Assembly: GCA_035760645.1 (NCBI GenBank)
Contig: DASTSO010000063.1
Location: 1 to 46,249, forward strand
Reading direction: 5' to 3'
From: DASSTY01 sp035760645
GTDB lineage: Bacteria; Gemmatimonadota; Gemmatimonadetes; Gemmatimonadales; GWC2-71-9
DNA: 46,249 nt
Both the position numbers and the translations under genes were made by a program. Under the pieces are notes generated by a model. The model did no database searches, was not told the DNA's origin, and saw only the letters and a list, made by a program, of their open reading frames with translations. This document shows, piece by piece, positions 22,254 to 30,621 of the stretch (positions are counted from its first letter, which is position 1; each line of letters opens with the position of its first letter).

Positions 22254-23462
22254 ATGCCCTTCGAGACACCGACCCTCCGCCGGCTGGCCCGCGTGGGGGG
22301 ACTCGCTTGTCTGCTGGCGCTGGTGGTGGCCCTCGCCGGATGCAGCCCCGACCAGTATCCCCAGAGCGCGCTCCATCCCCGGGGCGACTTCGCGCGGATG
22401 GTGGACGGGCTGTTCCACCAGGTGCTGTTCTGGGCCACGGTCGTCTTCGTGCTGGTCGAGGGCGCGCTCATCTACGTCATCTTCCGCTACCGGGGCAAGC
22501 CGGACGACCCGGAGCCGGAGCAGACCCACGGCAACACCACGCTCGAGATCGTCTGGACGATGGTCCCGGCCATCATCCTGGCGATGATCGCCGTGCCGAC
22601 GGTCAAGGCGATCTTCGTCGAGAACTCGGTGCCGACGAACAACCCCCTCACGGTGCAGGTGATCGGGCACCAGTGGTGGTGGGAGTTCCGCTATCCGGAG
22701 TACGGGATCACGACGGCCAACGAGCTGCACATCCCGGTGGGGCGCACGGTGTCGCTGCGCATGGGCACGTCGGACGTGGTGCACAGCTTCTGGACCCCGC
22801 AGCTCGCCGGCAAGCGCGACGTCTTCCCGAACCGCGAGACGCGGCTGTGGTTCACGGCCGAGGCGCCGGGCTACTACCGGGGCCAGTGCGCGGAGTTCTG
22901 CGGCATCCAGCACGCCAAGATGGCCTTCCACATCGTGGCCGACTCGCCCGAGCAGTTCGACGCCTACGTGAAGTCGATGCAGGCGACCGGCACGCTGACG
23001 GCGACCGGCGCGCCGCGCCCGGCGCCCGCGCCGGCGGGCACGCCGGTCAAGCTGCAGGGCGGGGCGGTGGTCAAGACCGGCCTGGGCGGCCCGACGCCGA
23101 CGCCGGCGGGCCCGGCGCCGCAGGCGGCGCCGGCGGCGCCGGCCGACACCACGAAGCCGGCGGCGCCGACCGACCCGGTGCTGGTGGCGGGCAACAAGCT
23201 CTTCCTCTCCAAGGGCTGCGTGGGCTGCCACGCGCTGACGGCGGTGAACGTGCCGGCGGGGATGGTGGGGCCGAACCTGGCGCACATCGGCACGCGGCGC
23301 CACATCGCGGCCGGGATGATCGAGAACACCGATGCGAACCTGGCGCACTGGATCCGCGTCCCGCAGGAAGTGAAGAAGGGCGTGCTGATGCCCAACCTCG
23401 GCCTGACCGAGCAGGAGGCGCAGCAGCTGGTGGCGTACTTCCGCGCGCTGGCGAAGCAGTAA
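22254..23462 (+). CDS. ctaC: Cytochrome c oxidase subunit II fused to cytochrome c (caa3 type)
   Basis: 402 residues. Lipobox ALAGC gives lipidated Cys30. Two membrane segments follow (about residues 55-77 and 98-120). The CuA domain has the full ligand set: His177, Cys212, Glu214, Cys216, His220 and Met223 (CAEFCGIQHAKM). A Pro/Ala-rich linker of some 55 residues leads to a cytochrome c domain with heme motif CVGCH at 322-326 and axial Met379. The fused heme domain defines caa3 oxidases, which accept electrons from small cytochromes c and pass them via CuA to subunit I. ATG 22254 chosen; an in-frame TTG at 22224 would only add ten residues. Confidence 0.95.
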   Translation: MPFETPTLRRLARVGGLACLLALVVALAGCSPDQYPQSALHPRGDFARMVDGLFHQVLFWATVVFVLVEGALIYVIFRYRGKPDDPEPEQTHGNTTLEIVWTMVPAIILAMIAVPTVKAIFVENSVPTNNPLTVQVIGHQWWWEFRYPEYGITTANELHIPVGRTVSLRMGTSDVVHSFWTPQLAGKRDVFPNRETRLWFTAEAPGYYRGQCAEFCGIQHAKMAFHIVADSPEQFDAYVKSMQATGTLTATGAPRPAPAPAGTPVKLQGGAVVKTGLGGPTPTPAGPAPQAAPAAPADTTKPAAPTDPVLVAGNKLFLSKGCVGCHALTAVNVPAGMVGPNLAHIGTRRHIAAGMIENTDANLAHWIRVPQEVKKGVLMPNLGLTEQEAQQLVAYFRALAKQ

Positions 23463-23493
23463 TCGCCGCTCACCAACGGGGATTAGAGATCGT

Positions 23494-25338
23494 ATGGCAA
23501 CGACGGCAGTGGGCCACGCGCCGACCGGATACGCTCCGCACGGTCATGCTCCCAAGACGGGGCTGTGGAGCTGGATCACGACGGTCGATCACAAGCGGAT
23601 CGGCATTCTCTACGGCGCGACGGCGTTCCTGTTCTTCCTGATCGGCGGGCTCGAGGCGCTGCTGGTGCGCATCCAGCTCATGCGGCCGGACAACACGTTC
23701 CTGTCGCCCGAGACGTACAACCAGATGTTCACGATGCACGGCACGACGATGATCTTCCTCGCCGTCATGCCGCTCAGTGCCACGTTCTTCAACTTCTTCA
23801 TCCCGATCCTGATCGGGGCGCGGGACGTGGCGTTCCCGCGGCTGAACGCCTTCAGCTACTGGGTGTTCCTGCTGGGCGGGCTGTTCCTGATGGCCTCGAT
23901 CCCGCTCGGGCTGATGCCCGACCAGGGGTGGTTCGGCTACGCCAACCTGACGAGCAACCAGTACTCGCCGGGGCTGAACGTGGAGTTCTGGAACCTGGGG
24001 CTCCAGATCCTCGGCATCAGCTCGCTGGCGGCGGCGGTGAACTTCTTCACGACGGTCATCAACATGCGGGCGCCGGGGATGAAGATGCTCCGGATGCCGA
24101 TCTTCGTGTGGATGAGCTTCATCACGCAGGTGCTGCTGCTGCTGTCGTTCCCGGTGATCACGGTGGCGCTCATCATGCTGATGTTCGACCGCCTCTTCGG
24201 CACGCACTTCTTCGTGCCGGCGAGCGGCGGCGACCCGCTGATGTGGCAGCACCTGTTCTGGATCTTCGGGCACCCCGAGGTCTACATCCTGATCCTGCCG
24301 TCGTTCGGCATCATCAGCGAGATCCTGCCGGTCTTCTCGCGCAAGCCGCTCTTCGGCTACGCGGCGATGGTCTTCTCGGGCATCTTCATCGCCTTCCTGG
24401 GCTTCGGCGTGTGGTCGCACCACATGTTCGCCACCGGGATGGGGCCGATCGCCGACACCTTCTTCGCCCTGGGCACGATGCTCATCGCGATCCCGACGGG
24501 GGTGAAGATCTTCAACTGGATCGGCACGATGGCGGGCGGCTCGCTGCAGTTCAAGACGCCGCTCTACTTCGCCATCGGCTTCGTGGCGATGTTCATCATC
24601 GGCGGCCTGTCGGGGGTCATGCACGCCGTCGCGCCGCACGACCTGCAGCAGACGGACACCTACTTCGTCGTGGCGCACTTCCACTACGTGCTCTTCGGCG
24701 GCTCGATCTTCGCCCTCACGGCCGGCGCCTACTACTGGTGGCCGAAGATGTTCGGGCGGATGCTGGACGAGGGGCTGGGCAAGGTGCACTTCTGGCTCAT
24801 GCTGGTCTCGTTCAACCTGACGTTCTTCCCGATGCACCTGGTCGGGCTGCTGGGCATGCCGCGCCGCACCTACACCTATCCGGCCGGCCTGGGCTTCGAG
24901 ATCTACAACCAGATGGAGACGATCGGCGCGCTGCTGCTGGGCCTCAGCCAGCTGATCTTCCTCTACAACATGATCAAGACGTGGCGCAAGCCGGCCGACG
25001 CGCCGGCCGACCCGTGGAACGGCGCCACGCTCGAGTGGGCGATCCCGTCGCCGCCGCAGGAGTGGAATTTCAACGAGATCCCGGTCGTGCACTCGCGGGA
25101 TCCGCTCTGGGAGGCGAAGCGCGAGCGGGGCGGCCCGCTGCCGGAGCCCGCGAAGGTGAGCGGCGCGGGGATCCACCTGCCCAACCCGTCGTTCTGGCCG
25201 CTGATGGCGGCGATCGGCGTGACGGCGATCTTCACGGCCCTGCTGCTGATCGAGAAGTTCCACGCCGTCGGGATCATCGTGGCGGTGGCCTTCTTCCTCT
25301 TCAGCGTCTTCAAGTGGGCGTTCGAGCCGGCGGGCTGA
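23494..25338 (+). CDS. ctaD: Cytochrome c oxidase subunit I
   Basis: 614-residue heme-copper oxidase catalytic subunit with at least twelve membrane segments. Metal ligands are visible: low-spin heme His in MHGTTMIF, CuB ligands in FGHPEVY and WSHHMFATGM, and heme a3/a His pair in VAHFHYVLFGG. The HPEVY Tyr is the cross-linked Tyr. D-channel residues are present (GARDVAFPRLNAFSYW, and the Glu of HPEV), which places it in the A1 class. It reduces O2 to water and pumps protons. It lies 31 bases after ctaC. A GGGGA stretch upstream is a poor ribosome site. Confidence 0.97.
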   Translation: MATTAVGHAPTGYAPHGHAPKTGLWSWITTVDHKRIGILYGATAFLFFLIGGLEALLVRIQLMRPDNTFLSPETYNQMFTMHGTTMIFLAVMPLSATFFNFFIPILIGARDVAFPRLNAFSYWVFLLGGLFLMASIPLGLMPDQGWFGYANLTSNQYSPGLNVEFWNLGLQILGISSLAAAVNFFTTVINMRAPGMKMLRMPIFVWMSFITQVLLLLSFPVITVALIMLMFDRLFGTHFFVPASGGDPLMWQHLFWIFGHPEVYILILPSFGIISEILPVFSRKPLFGYAAMVFSGIFIAFLGFGVWSHHMFATGMGPIADTFFALGTMLIAIPTGVKIFNWIGTMAGGSLQFKTPLYFAIGFVAMFIIGGLSGVMHAVAPHDLQQTDTYFVVAHFHYVLFGGSIFALTAGAYYWWPKMFGRMLDEGLGKVHFWLMLVSFNLTFFPMHLVGLLGMPRRTYTYPAGLGFEIYNQMETIGALLLGLSQLIFLYNMIKTWRKPADAPADPWNGATLEWAIPSPPQEWNFNEIPVVHSRDPLWEAKRERGGPLPEPAKVSGAGIHLPNPSFWPLMAAIGVTAIFTALLLIEKFHAVGIIVAVAFFLFSVFKWAFEPAG

Positions 25339-25380
25339 GCCCCGGCCCCGGCCTCTAAATCCGAACGGAGACTCGCACCA

Positions 25381-25989
25381 GTGGCACACGACGCGGCACT
25401 CGACGCGGGACACGCGCTCCACCCCGAGACCACCACGGGGATCGACAACCGGAAGCTGGCGATCTGGACCTTCATCGGGTCCGAGTGCATGTTCTTCGCC
25501 TCGCTGATCGCCACCTACCTGGTCTACAAGGGGAAGAGCCTCTCGGGCCCCACGCCGGCCGAGATGCTCCAGATCCCGCTCGTCACCTTCGGCACGGCGC
25601 TGCTGCTGTTCAGCTCGCTGTTCGTGGTGCTGGCGCTCAACGGCGCCCAGCGGGGCAACCGCCGGCAGCTCATCATCTGGCTCGGCATGACGCTGGTGTG
25701 CGGGGCGTTCTTCGTCGGGATGCAGGTCTACGAGTTCCAGCACTTCGTGCACGAGGGGCTGACGCTCAAGACCAACCTCTTCGGCGCCTCGTTCTACCTG
25801 CTCACCGGCTTCCACGGCACCCACGTCACCATCGGCGTCCTGTGGCTGGCGACCGTGTTCGTCACCGCGCTGCGCGGCAAGCTGCCGCCCGAGCGGGCGA
25901 TGAACCTCGAGATCGCCGCCCTCTACTGGCACTTCGTCGACGTGGTCTGGATCGTGATCTTCCCCGTCGTCTACCTGATGAAGGACTGA
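25381..25989 (+). CDS. ctaE: Cytochrome c oxidase subunit III
   Basis: 202 residues with five hydrophobic membrane segments, beginning after a 25-residue cytoplasmic stretch. Subunit III blocks are WTFIGSECMFFASLIATYLVY, LLTGFHGTHVTIGVLWL and ALYWHFVDVVWIVIFPVVYL. It stabilises subunit I and its D-channel. Start is GTG 25381 with ACGGAG about ten bases upstream. It is 42 bases after ctaD. Confidence 0.95.
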   Translation: MAHDAALDAGHALHPETTTGIDNRKLAIWTFIGSECMFFASLIATYLVYKGKSLSGPTPAEMLQIPLVTFGTALLLFSSLFVVLALNGAQRGNRRQLIIWLGMTLVCGAFFVGMQVYEFQHFVHEGLTLKTNLFGASFYLLTGFHGTHVTIGVLWLATVFVTALRGKLPPERAMNLEIAALYWHFVDVVWIVIFPVVYLMKD

Positions 25990-25999
25990 GGCCGCGACC

Positions 26000-26377
26000 A
26001 TGGCACACGCTTCCGTCACCCCGGGCGAGATGAGCTCGCTGGCCCACGACGAGCACACCCATCCGGGCCCCGGGCTCTACGTCAAGATCGGCCTCGCGCT
26101 CTTCGTCCTCACGGCGCTCGAGGTCGGCGTCTACGAGGTCGCCTTCGAGCACCCGGGCAACGCGCTGGGCACGGCGCTGCGCAGCGTGTTCGTCCCCGTC
26201 ATCCTCCTCCTCTCGGCGTGCAAGTTCGCCCTCGTGGCGATGTACTACATGCACCTGAAGCAGGACGGAAAGCTGCTGAGCGGGGTGTTCATCTTCGGGC
26301 TCATCCTGGCCGCGCTCATCATCGTCGGCCTGATGCTGCTGATGGCCTATCACCACGCCTTCGCGCGGCTCCACTAG
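26000..26377 (+). CDS. ctaF: Cytochrome c oxidase subunit IV
   Basis: 125 residues. A His-rich cytoplasmic start (AHDEHTHPGPGLYVKIG) precedes three membrane segments, with the family block KFALVAMYYMHLKQD between the second and third. It belongs to the prokaryotic COX4 (CtaF/CyoD) family, a small accessory subunit needed for assembly of caa3 and bo3 oxidases. It follows ctaE by ten bases. Confidence 0.9.
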   Translation: MAHASVTPGEMSSLAHDEHTHPGPGLYVKIGLALFVLTALEVGVYEVAFEHPGNALGTALRSVFVPVILLLSACKFALVAMYYMHLKQDGKLLSGVFIFGLILAALIIVGLMLLMAYHHAFARLH

Positions 26378-26390
26378 CGCGCGAGGGCAT

Positions 26391-26410
26391 GCCTCCCGGC
26401 AACGGGAGGC
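26391..26410 (+). promoter_or_regulatory. GNRA-loop hairpin next to the ctaG ribosome site
   Basis: Perfect 8-bp stem GCCTCCCG/CGGGAGGC closed by a GCAA tetraloop, which is of the stable GNRA class. The 3' arm carries GGGAGG and is followed directly by CCGGAG, seven bases before the ctaG GTG. It could tune ctaG translation or trim the message. Confidence 0.55.
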
Positions 26411-26422
26411 CGGAGTCCTGCC

Positions 26423-27313
26423 GTGAGCTTCACCGCGTCGCTGCTCCTCCACGGGCGCGCCGTCGCCGGGCCCTTCACCTGGGCCTGGTCGATCCACCCC
26501 AGCGTCGTGATCGGCACCGGCCTGCTGGGCGCCGTCTACTGCTGGGGGATCGGCCCGTGGCGCCGCCGCCGGGGCCTGCCCCCGGCGCGCCCCGGCCAGA
26601 TCACCGCCTTCGGCGTCGCCATGCTCCTCCTGCTCGGCTCCCTCAACGGGCCGGTGCACGACCTGAGCGACGACTACCTCTTCTGGGTCCACATGGTGCA
26701 GCACATGGTGCTCACCCTGATCTGGCCCCCGCTCCTCATCTACAGCATCCCCGGCTGGCTCCTGGAGCCGGCGCTCGCGGTGCCCGGCGTGCGCCGCGTC
26801 GCGCGCGTGCTCACGCAGCCGGTGGTGGCGGCCCTCATCTTCACCGTCACCTTCGCCGCCTGGCACGTCCAGCAGTACTACGAGCTGATGATGGAGGTGC
26901 ACGGGGTCCACGTCGCGACGCACATCCTCTTCATGGTGGCGTCGGTGATCCTGTGGTTCCCCGTGCTGAGCCCGCTGGCCGAGTTCCCGCGCCTCGCGCC
27001 GGGCAAGGCGATGCTCTACCTCTTCCTCTCGAGCATCCCGATGCAGATCGTGGCGGCGATCCTCACCTTCGCCGACACGCCGCTCTACCCGTGGTACGTG
27101 GCCGCGCCGCGCGTCCCGCAGCTCGGCAACCTTTCGGCGCTCGAGGACCTCACGGTCGGCGGGCTGATCATGTGGATCCCCGGCAACCTTTACATGTTCG
27201 GCGCCATCGCCCTGCAGTTCCGCCGCTGGGTGCGCGAGAACCAGCAGGAGGAGGAGCTCGAGGCGGCGGCGCGGCAGGCGGCGCGCGAGGGCGCGGCGGT
27301 GGCGCGGGCGTAG
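26423..27313 (+). CDS. ctaG: Cytochrome c oxidase assembly factor CtaG (caa3 type)
   Basis: 296-residue membrane protein with about seven hydrophobic segments. The caa3_CtaG pattern is clear: NGPVHDLSDDYLFWVHMVQHMVLTLIWPPLL, FAAWHVQQYYELMM, HILFMVASVILWFPVLSP. His residues in HMVQHM, AWHV and THIL probably bind copper. In Bacillus the homologue is required for caa3 oxidase, probably for copper delivery. The last 25 residues are a Glu/Ala-rich cytoplasmic tail. Start is GTG 26423. It is the last gene of the operon and is followed by a strong terminator. Confidence 0.92.
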   Translation: MSFTASLLLHGRAVAGPFTWAWSIHPSVVIGTGLLGAVYCWGIGPWRRRRGLPPARPGQITAFGVAMLLLLGSLNGPVHDLSDDYLFWVHMVQHMVLTLIWPPLLIYSIPGWLLEPALAVPGVRRVARVLTQPVVAALIFTVTFAAWHVQQYYELMMEVHGVHVATHILFMVASVILWFPVLSPLAEFPRLAPGKAMLYLFLSSIPMQIVAAILTFADTPLYPWYVAAPRVPQLGNLSALEDLTVGGLIMWIPGNLYMFGAIALQFRRWVRENQQEEELEAAARQAAREGAAVARA

Positions 27314-27351
27314 GCCCCGGCGCCGGCGTCGGCGCGCCGAGGGCGAGACGA

Positions 27352-27389
27352 CGAGCCCCCGGGATCTCAACGGAGATCCCGGGGGCTCG
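27352..27389. terminator. Strong bidirectional terminator after ctaG
   Basis: Perfect 17-bp stem (27352-27368 with 27373-27389) and an AACG loop, between convergent ctaG and the YkgJ-family gene. It is the longest fully perfect single-hairpin stem in the window. Confidence 0.88.
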
Positions 27390-27436
27390 GGCGTTCGGGC
27401 GTAGGCGGAGCGCCGAGTTTCCGCGCTGCGCCGGGC

Positions 27437-28120
27437 TCAGGCCGGCTCGGGAGGCCGGGCGCCCGCCGCGTCACTCGCGTGGTCCACGATCGCCGCGGCG
27501 ATCGTCGTCTCGTAGTCCACGTAGGCCGCGCTGCCGAGCAGGCGGCGGGCGGCGCCCTGCATCGCCTCCCACTCCTCCACTTCCAGATCTTCCAGGTCGA
27601 ACGGCACCGGCGGGAGCGCGGCGTAGGCGGGGAAGTCGGCCTGGATGGGGCAGGCGTTCTCGATCACGCGGCCGGCGGGCGTCACCATGCCCAGGCCCGT
27701 GAGGCGGCAGACGAGCGGGCGGTCGTCGTAGATGCGACACCGTCCCTCGGCGTCGAGCAGCGGGCACGGTTCGGCGGCGAGCGCATCGGCGAGCCGGTCG
27801 AAGCGCTCGTCGCCCAGGGCGGCGACGTCGTGCGGCGCGGCCCAGCCGGGCTCGAGCTCGCGCATGCGCTCGAGCAGCGCGCGGGAGCGCGCCTCCACCG
27901 TCGCGCGTTCGGCCACCGGGAGACGCCGGACCGCGTCCACCAGGAGCTCGACGTCGGCCACCGAGATGTCGAAGGGGCCGTGGCAGCAGGCGCTGCAGCC
28001 GCCGCGGCAGGGGATCGTGCTCCCGTGCCGCGCGCGTCCCTCGGCGAACCACGTCTCGAGCCGCTCGAGCAGCAGGCGGTAGGCGAGGGGACCGGTGCGG
28101 GGATCGGTCGCGCGGGTCAC
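27437..28120 (-). CDS. YkgJ family cysteine cluster protein
   Basis: 227 residues. The CxxCxxCC-type cluster typical of YkgJ proteins is present: CRGGCSACC near residue 38, CPLLDAEGRCRIYDDRPLVCR near 120-140, and a further Cys in ENACPIQ. These residues are thought to bind zinc or an iron-sulfur cluster; function in most members is unknown. Start set to GTG 28120 because GGAGG lies six bases upstream and conserved sequence begins soon after. It is the third gene of a fabI-DUF423-YkgJ unit, 17 bases behind DUF423. Confidence 0.85.
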   Translation of the reverse strand: MTRATDPRTGPLAYRLLLERLETWFAEGRARHGSTIPCRGGCSACCHGPFDISVADVELLVDAVRRLPVAERATVEARSRALLERMRELEPGWAAPHDVAALGDERFDRLADALAAEPCPLLDAEGRCRIYDDRPLVCRLTGLGMVTPAGRVIENACPIQADFPAYAALPPVPFDLEDLEVEEWEAMQGAARRLLGSAAYVDYETTIAAAIVDHASDAAGARPPEPA

Positions 28121-28137
28121 GGGCGCCTCCGGCCGGC

Positions 28138-28524
28138 TCAGCCCAGGTGTCGCGCGCTCAGCGCGAGGCAGAGCCAGCCGGCGAGGAAGGCGACGCCACC
28201 CAGCGGGGTGACGGCGCCGAGCCAGCGGGTGCCGGTGAGAGTGAGCAGATAGAGACTCCCCGAGAAGAGCACCGTGCCGGCGACGAAGAGCCAGCCGGCC
28301 CAGGCGGGGAGCGCCGACGCCGGCCCGACGCGCCCCGCGACCCACGCCACGGCGAGGAGCGCGAGGGCGTGGTACATCTGGTAGCGCGCGGCGGTCTCGA
28401 AGACCGCGAGGAGCTCGGGCGCGAGGCGCGCGCGGAGCCCGTGCGCGCCGAAGGCGCCCGCGGCGACGGCGAGGAAGGCCGACACCGCGCCCAGGGCGAA
28501 GAAGAGGCGTTCGGGGGTGCGCAC
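28138..28524 (-). CDS. DUF423 family membrane protein
   Basis: 128 residues with four membrane segments. The DUF423 pattern is evident: AVAAGAFGAHGLR, YQMYHALALLAVAW, LFVAGTVLFSGSLYLLTLTG, LGAVTPLGGVAFLAGWL. Members are small inner-membrane proteins of unknown function. Start is GTG 28524. The 32-base gap to fabI holds a 9-base GTCCCGGCN repeat. Confidence 0.9.
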   Translation of the reverse strand: MRTPERLFFALGAVSAFLAVAAGAFGAHGLRARLAPELLAVFETAARYQMYHALALLAVAWVAGRVGPASALPAWAGWLFVAGTVLFSGSLYLLTLTGTRWLGAVTPLGGVAFLAGWLCLALSARHLG

Positions 28525-28556
28525 GCGTGCGTCCCGGCTGTCCCGGCGGTCCCGGC

Positions 28557-29483
28557 TCAGAGCCGGGCGGTGCCGGCGGCGGCCGCCACCTCGGCCTCGC
28601 CCGGCGCCATGCCCATCGCGTGATAGCCGTTGTCGACGTAGACCACGCTGCCGGTGATCGCCTGCGCGAGCGGGCTCGCGAGGAAGGCCGCCGTGTGGCC
28701 GACGTCCATCGCGTCGAGCCGGCGCGGGAGCGGCGCGTTCTTCTCGCAGTAGTCGATCATCATGTCGATGAAGCCGATCGCGCTCGCGGCGCGCGAGGCG
28801 TAGGGGCCGGCGCTGATCGTGTTGACCCGGAGCCCCCAGCGTCGGCCCGCCTCGAAGGCGAGCGTGCGGGTGTCGGCCTCGAGCGCGGCCTTGGCGCTGC
28901 TCATCCCGCCGCCGTAGCCCGGGATGACGCGCTCGCCCGCCATGTAGGTCAGCGAGCAGACCGAGCCGTGCGGCCGCATGAGGGGCGCGAGCTGGCGCAC
29001 GAGGGCGACGTTGCTGTAGGCGCTCACGCTCACCGCGGCGAGGTAGCCGGCGCGGCTCGTGTCGATGAGCGGCTTCTTCACCTCGGGGCCGTTGGCGAGC
29101 GAGTGCACCAGGATGTCGAGGCAGAGGTCGCCGAAATCCTCGCGCAGCCGCTGGGCGACGCCGGCGATGGTGAAGTCGCCCTGGCCCTGGTAGCGCTTGT
29201 TCTCGCGCACCTCGGCCGGGACCTCGTCGAGCGTGTCGTAGGCCGCGTCGAGCGCGTAGATGCGCTCGAACTCGAGCTTGCGGCCGCCCGCGAGCTGCAT
29301 CGACTCGTCCATCTTCCCGCGCTCGAGGAGCTTCTGGAAGATGCCGAGGGCCGGGGGCCAGGTGCCGACGCAGACGCTCGCGCCCGCCTCGGCGAGCGCC
29401 TTGGCGATGGCGAACCCGAAGCCCCCGTCGTCGGCGACACCGGCGACGAAGGCGCGCTTCCCGGTCAGATCGATGGCCAGCAT
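28557..29483 (-). CDS. fabI: Enoyl-ACP reductase FabI, plant-chloroplast type
   Basis: 308-residue NADH-dependent enoyl-ACP reductase, which performs the last step of each fatty-acid elongation round. It is longer than E. coli FabI (about 260) because of a segment at residues 41-108 (from TWPPALGIFQKLLERG through NKRYQGQGDFT) that matches the loop of plant and chlamydial enzymes. HSLANGPEV at 127-135 and the catalytic Tyr180, Tyr190 and Lys198 are present, with the plant-like YGGGMSSAK. A GAGGA ribosome site precedes ATG 29483. It heads the unit fabI-DUF423-YkgJ. Confidence 0.95.
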   Translation of the reverse strand: MLAIDLTGKRAFVAGVADDGGFGFAIAKALAEAGASVCVGTWPPALGIFQKLLERGKMDESMQLAGGRKLEFERIYALDAAYDTLDEVPAEVRENKRYQGQGDFTIAGVAQRLREDFGDLCLDILVHSLANGPEVKKPLIDTSRAGYLAAVSVSAYSNVALVRQLAPLMRPHGSVCSLTYMAGERVIPGYGGGMSSAKAALEADTRTLAFEAGRRWGLRVNTISAGPYASRAASAIGFIDMMIDYCEKNAPLPRRLDAMDVGHTAAFLASPLAQAITGSVVYVDNGYHAMGMAPGEAEVAAAAGTARL

Positions 29484-29525
29484 GCGGTCGTGTCCTCGCG
29501 TCGGAGTGGGAAAAAGGATCGCCGC

Positions 29526-29531
29526 AAACTA
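29526..29531 (-). promoter_or_regulatory. Candidate fabI -10 box TAGTTT
   Basis: TAGTTT on the minus strand fits TAnnnT and would give a leader of about 36 bases containing a CCTTTTTCC stretch. The -35 match (TGGCCG at 17 bases) is weak. Confidence 0.4.
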
Positions 29532-29572
29532 GGCGGGGACGCGGCCTTCGGCCAGTCGGGCGGCGGCCGTCC

Positions 29573-29818
29573 TCACGGCCGCGGCGTCTGCCGCAGCAGC
29601 CGCCACCCGGCCCAGCCGAGCGCGGCGGCGAGGGCCACCCAGAGCGCGTGCACCGGGGCCGCCGCGAGCCGGGCGTCGCCCGCGGCGTTCCCGATCGCCT
29701 CGCTCGCGCCGGCGCGCAGGCCCACCGCGCTCAGGAGCGTCATCAGCTCGATGCCGAGAATGATGCCCGCCAGGATGATCATCGCGTAGGCCAGGAGGAG
29801 CCGGGGCGGGAAGGGCAC
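29573..29818 (-). CDS. Small two-segment membrane protein
   Basis: 81 residues with two hydrophobic helices (LLLAYAMIILAGIILGIELMTLL and ALWVALAAALGWAGW) separated by a polar loop of about 30 residues. I do not recognise a family. Start GTG 29818 has GGAG about nine bases upstream; upstream in-frame sequence belongs to another reading frame of the TauE gene. It lies 49 bases downstream of the TauE/SafE gene and may share its message. Confidence 0.55.
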   Translation of the reverse strand: MPFPPRLLLAYAMIILAGIILGIELMTLLSAVGLRAGASEAIGNAAGDARLAAAPVHALWVALAAALGWAGWRLLRQTPRP

Positions 29819-29834
29819 GAGGGGGATCTCCGCT

Positions 29835-29860
29835 GCGGGGCCCGGGCGCGGGGCCCGGGC
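29835..29860. repeat. 13-base tandem duplication
   Basis: Two copies of GCGGGGCCCGGGC lie end to end in the gap between the TauE/SafE gene and the small membrane protein gene. Each copy contains the palindrome GGGCCC. Confidence 0.8.
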
Positions 29861-29867
29861 GCGAGGC

Positions 29868-30611
29868 TCAGAGGCGGCCGCCGAGCGCCGCCTCCGCGAG
29901 GATGGCGACGCCCAACAGGAGAATGAGCCCCGCGACGAGCCGACGGAAGAGGGGCGCCGGGATCCGGGCGAGGAGCCGCGCCCCGGCGAGGGTCCCGACG
30001 ACGACACCGAGCGTGGCGAGCAGGATGACGGGGGCGAGGAGCCGGAGCCGGGCGCCGCTCTCGAGGAGGTAGACGGGGAGGCGGGCCGCGTCGACGAGCA
30101 GTGCGGTCACGGTGGCGGTCGCCACGAAGGCCTGCGGCTCGAGCGAGAAACCGAGGAGGGCCGCGGAGCGGATGCCGCCCTGGTTGCCGACCAGGCCGCC
30201 GAAGAGCCCCGAGAGCGCCCCGAGGGCGAGCGAGCCGGCGCCCGTCGGCCGCAACGTGCGCCACAGGGGGAGGAAGCCCGAGAGGCCGGCGAGGACGAGC
30301 AGCGCGCCGAAGATCAGCGTGAGGGCGGGGCTGCCGAGCCGGCCGTGCAGCAGCGCGCCGGCGAGCCCGCCCGCCGCGCTCGCGAGCCCGAAGCCGCGCA
30401 GCACGCGCCGGTCGAGGGCATGGCGCAGCCGCCAGGCGCGCAGCGCCGTGCCGACGGCGTGGGGAATGGCCACGGCGGCGACGGCGAGCCGGGTGTCGTA
30501 GGCGTAGGCGAGGACGGGGGTGAGCAGGCTGCCGATGCCGAAGCCGCTCAGGGCGGCCACGCCGCCGGCGAGCACGGCGACGCCCGCGAGCACGGCCGCG
30601 AAGGCGATCAC
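29868..30611 (-). CDS. TauE/SafE family sulfite exporter-like membrane protein
   Basis: 247 residues with eight hydrophobic segments in two repeats, as expected for TauE/SafE (DUF81) proteins. The motif GGVAALSGFGIGSLLTPVLAY near residue 16 and its second-half counterpart SGLFGGLVGNQGGIRSAALLGF are diagnostic. Members export sulfite, sulfoacetate or related organic anions. Nothing nearby points to sulfur metabolism, so the substrate is open. Start is GTG 30611, ten bases after the stop of the preceding small gene. Confidence 0.88.
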   Translation of the reverse strand: MIAFAAVLAGVAVLAGGVAALSGFGIGSLLTPVLAYAYDTRLAVAAVAIPHAVGTALRAWRLRHALDRRVLRGFGLASAAGGLAGALLHGRLGSPALTLIFGALLVLAGLSGFLPLWRTLRPTGAGSLALGALSGLFGGLVGNQGGIRSAALLGFSLEPQAFVATATVTALLVDAARLPVYLLESGARLRLLAPVILLATLGVVVGTLAGARLLARIPAPLFRRLVAGLILLLGVAILAEAALGGRL

Positions 30612-30621
30612 GCGGCGCCGC

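Noticed and set aside
23470..26058. Long minus-strand frame antisense to ctaD and ctaE
   Set aside because: The sense strand encodes conserved oxidase subunits; the antisense product is a charged shadow rich in His, Glu and Arg.
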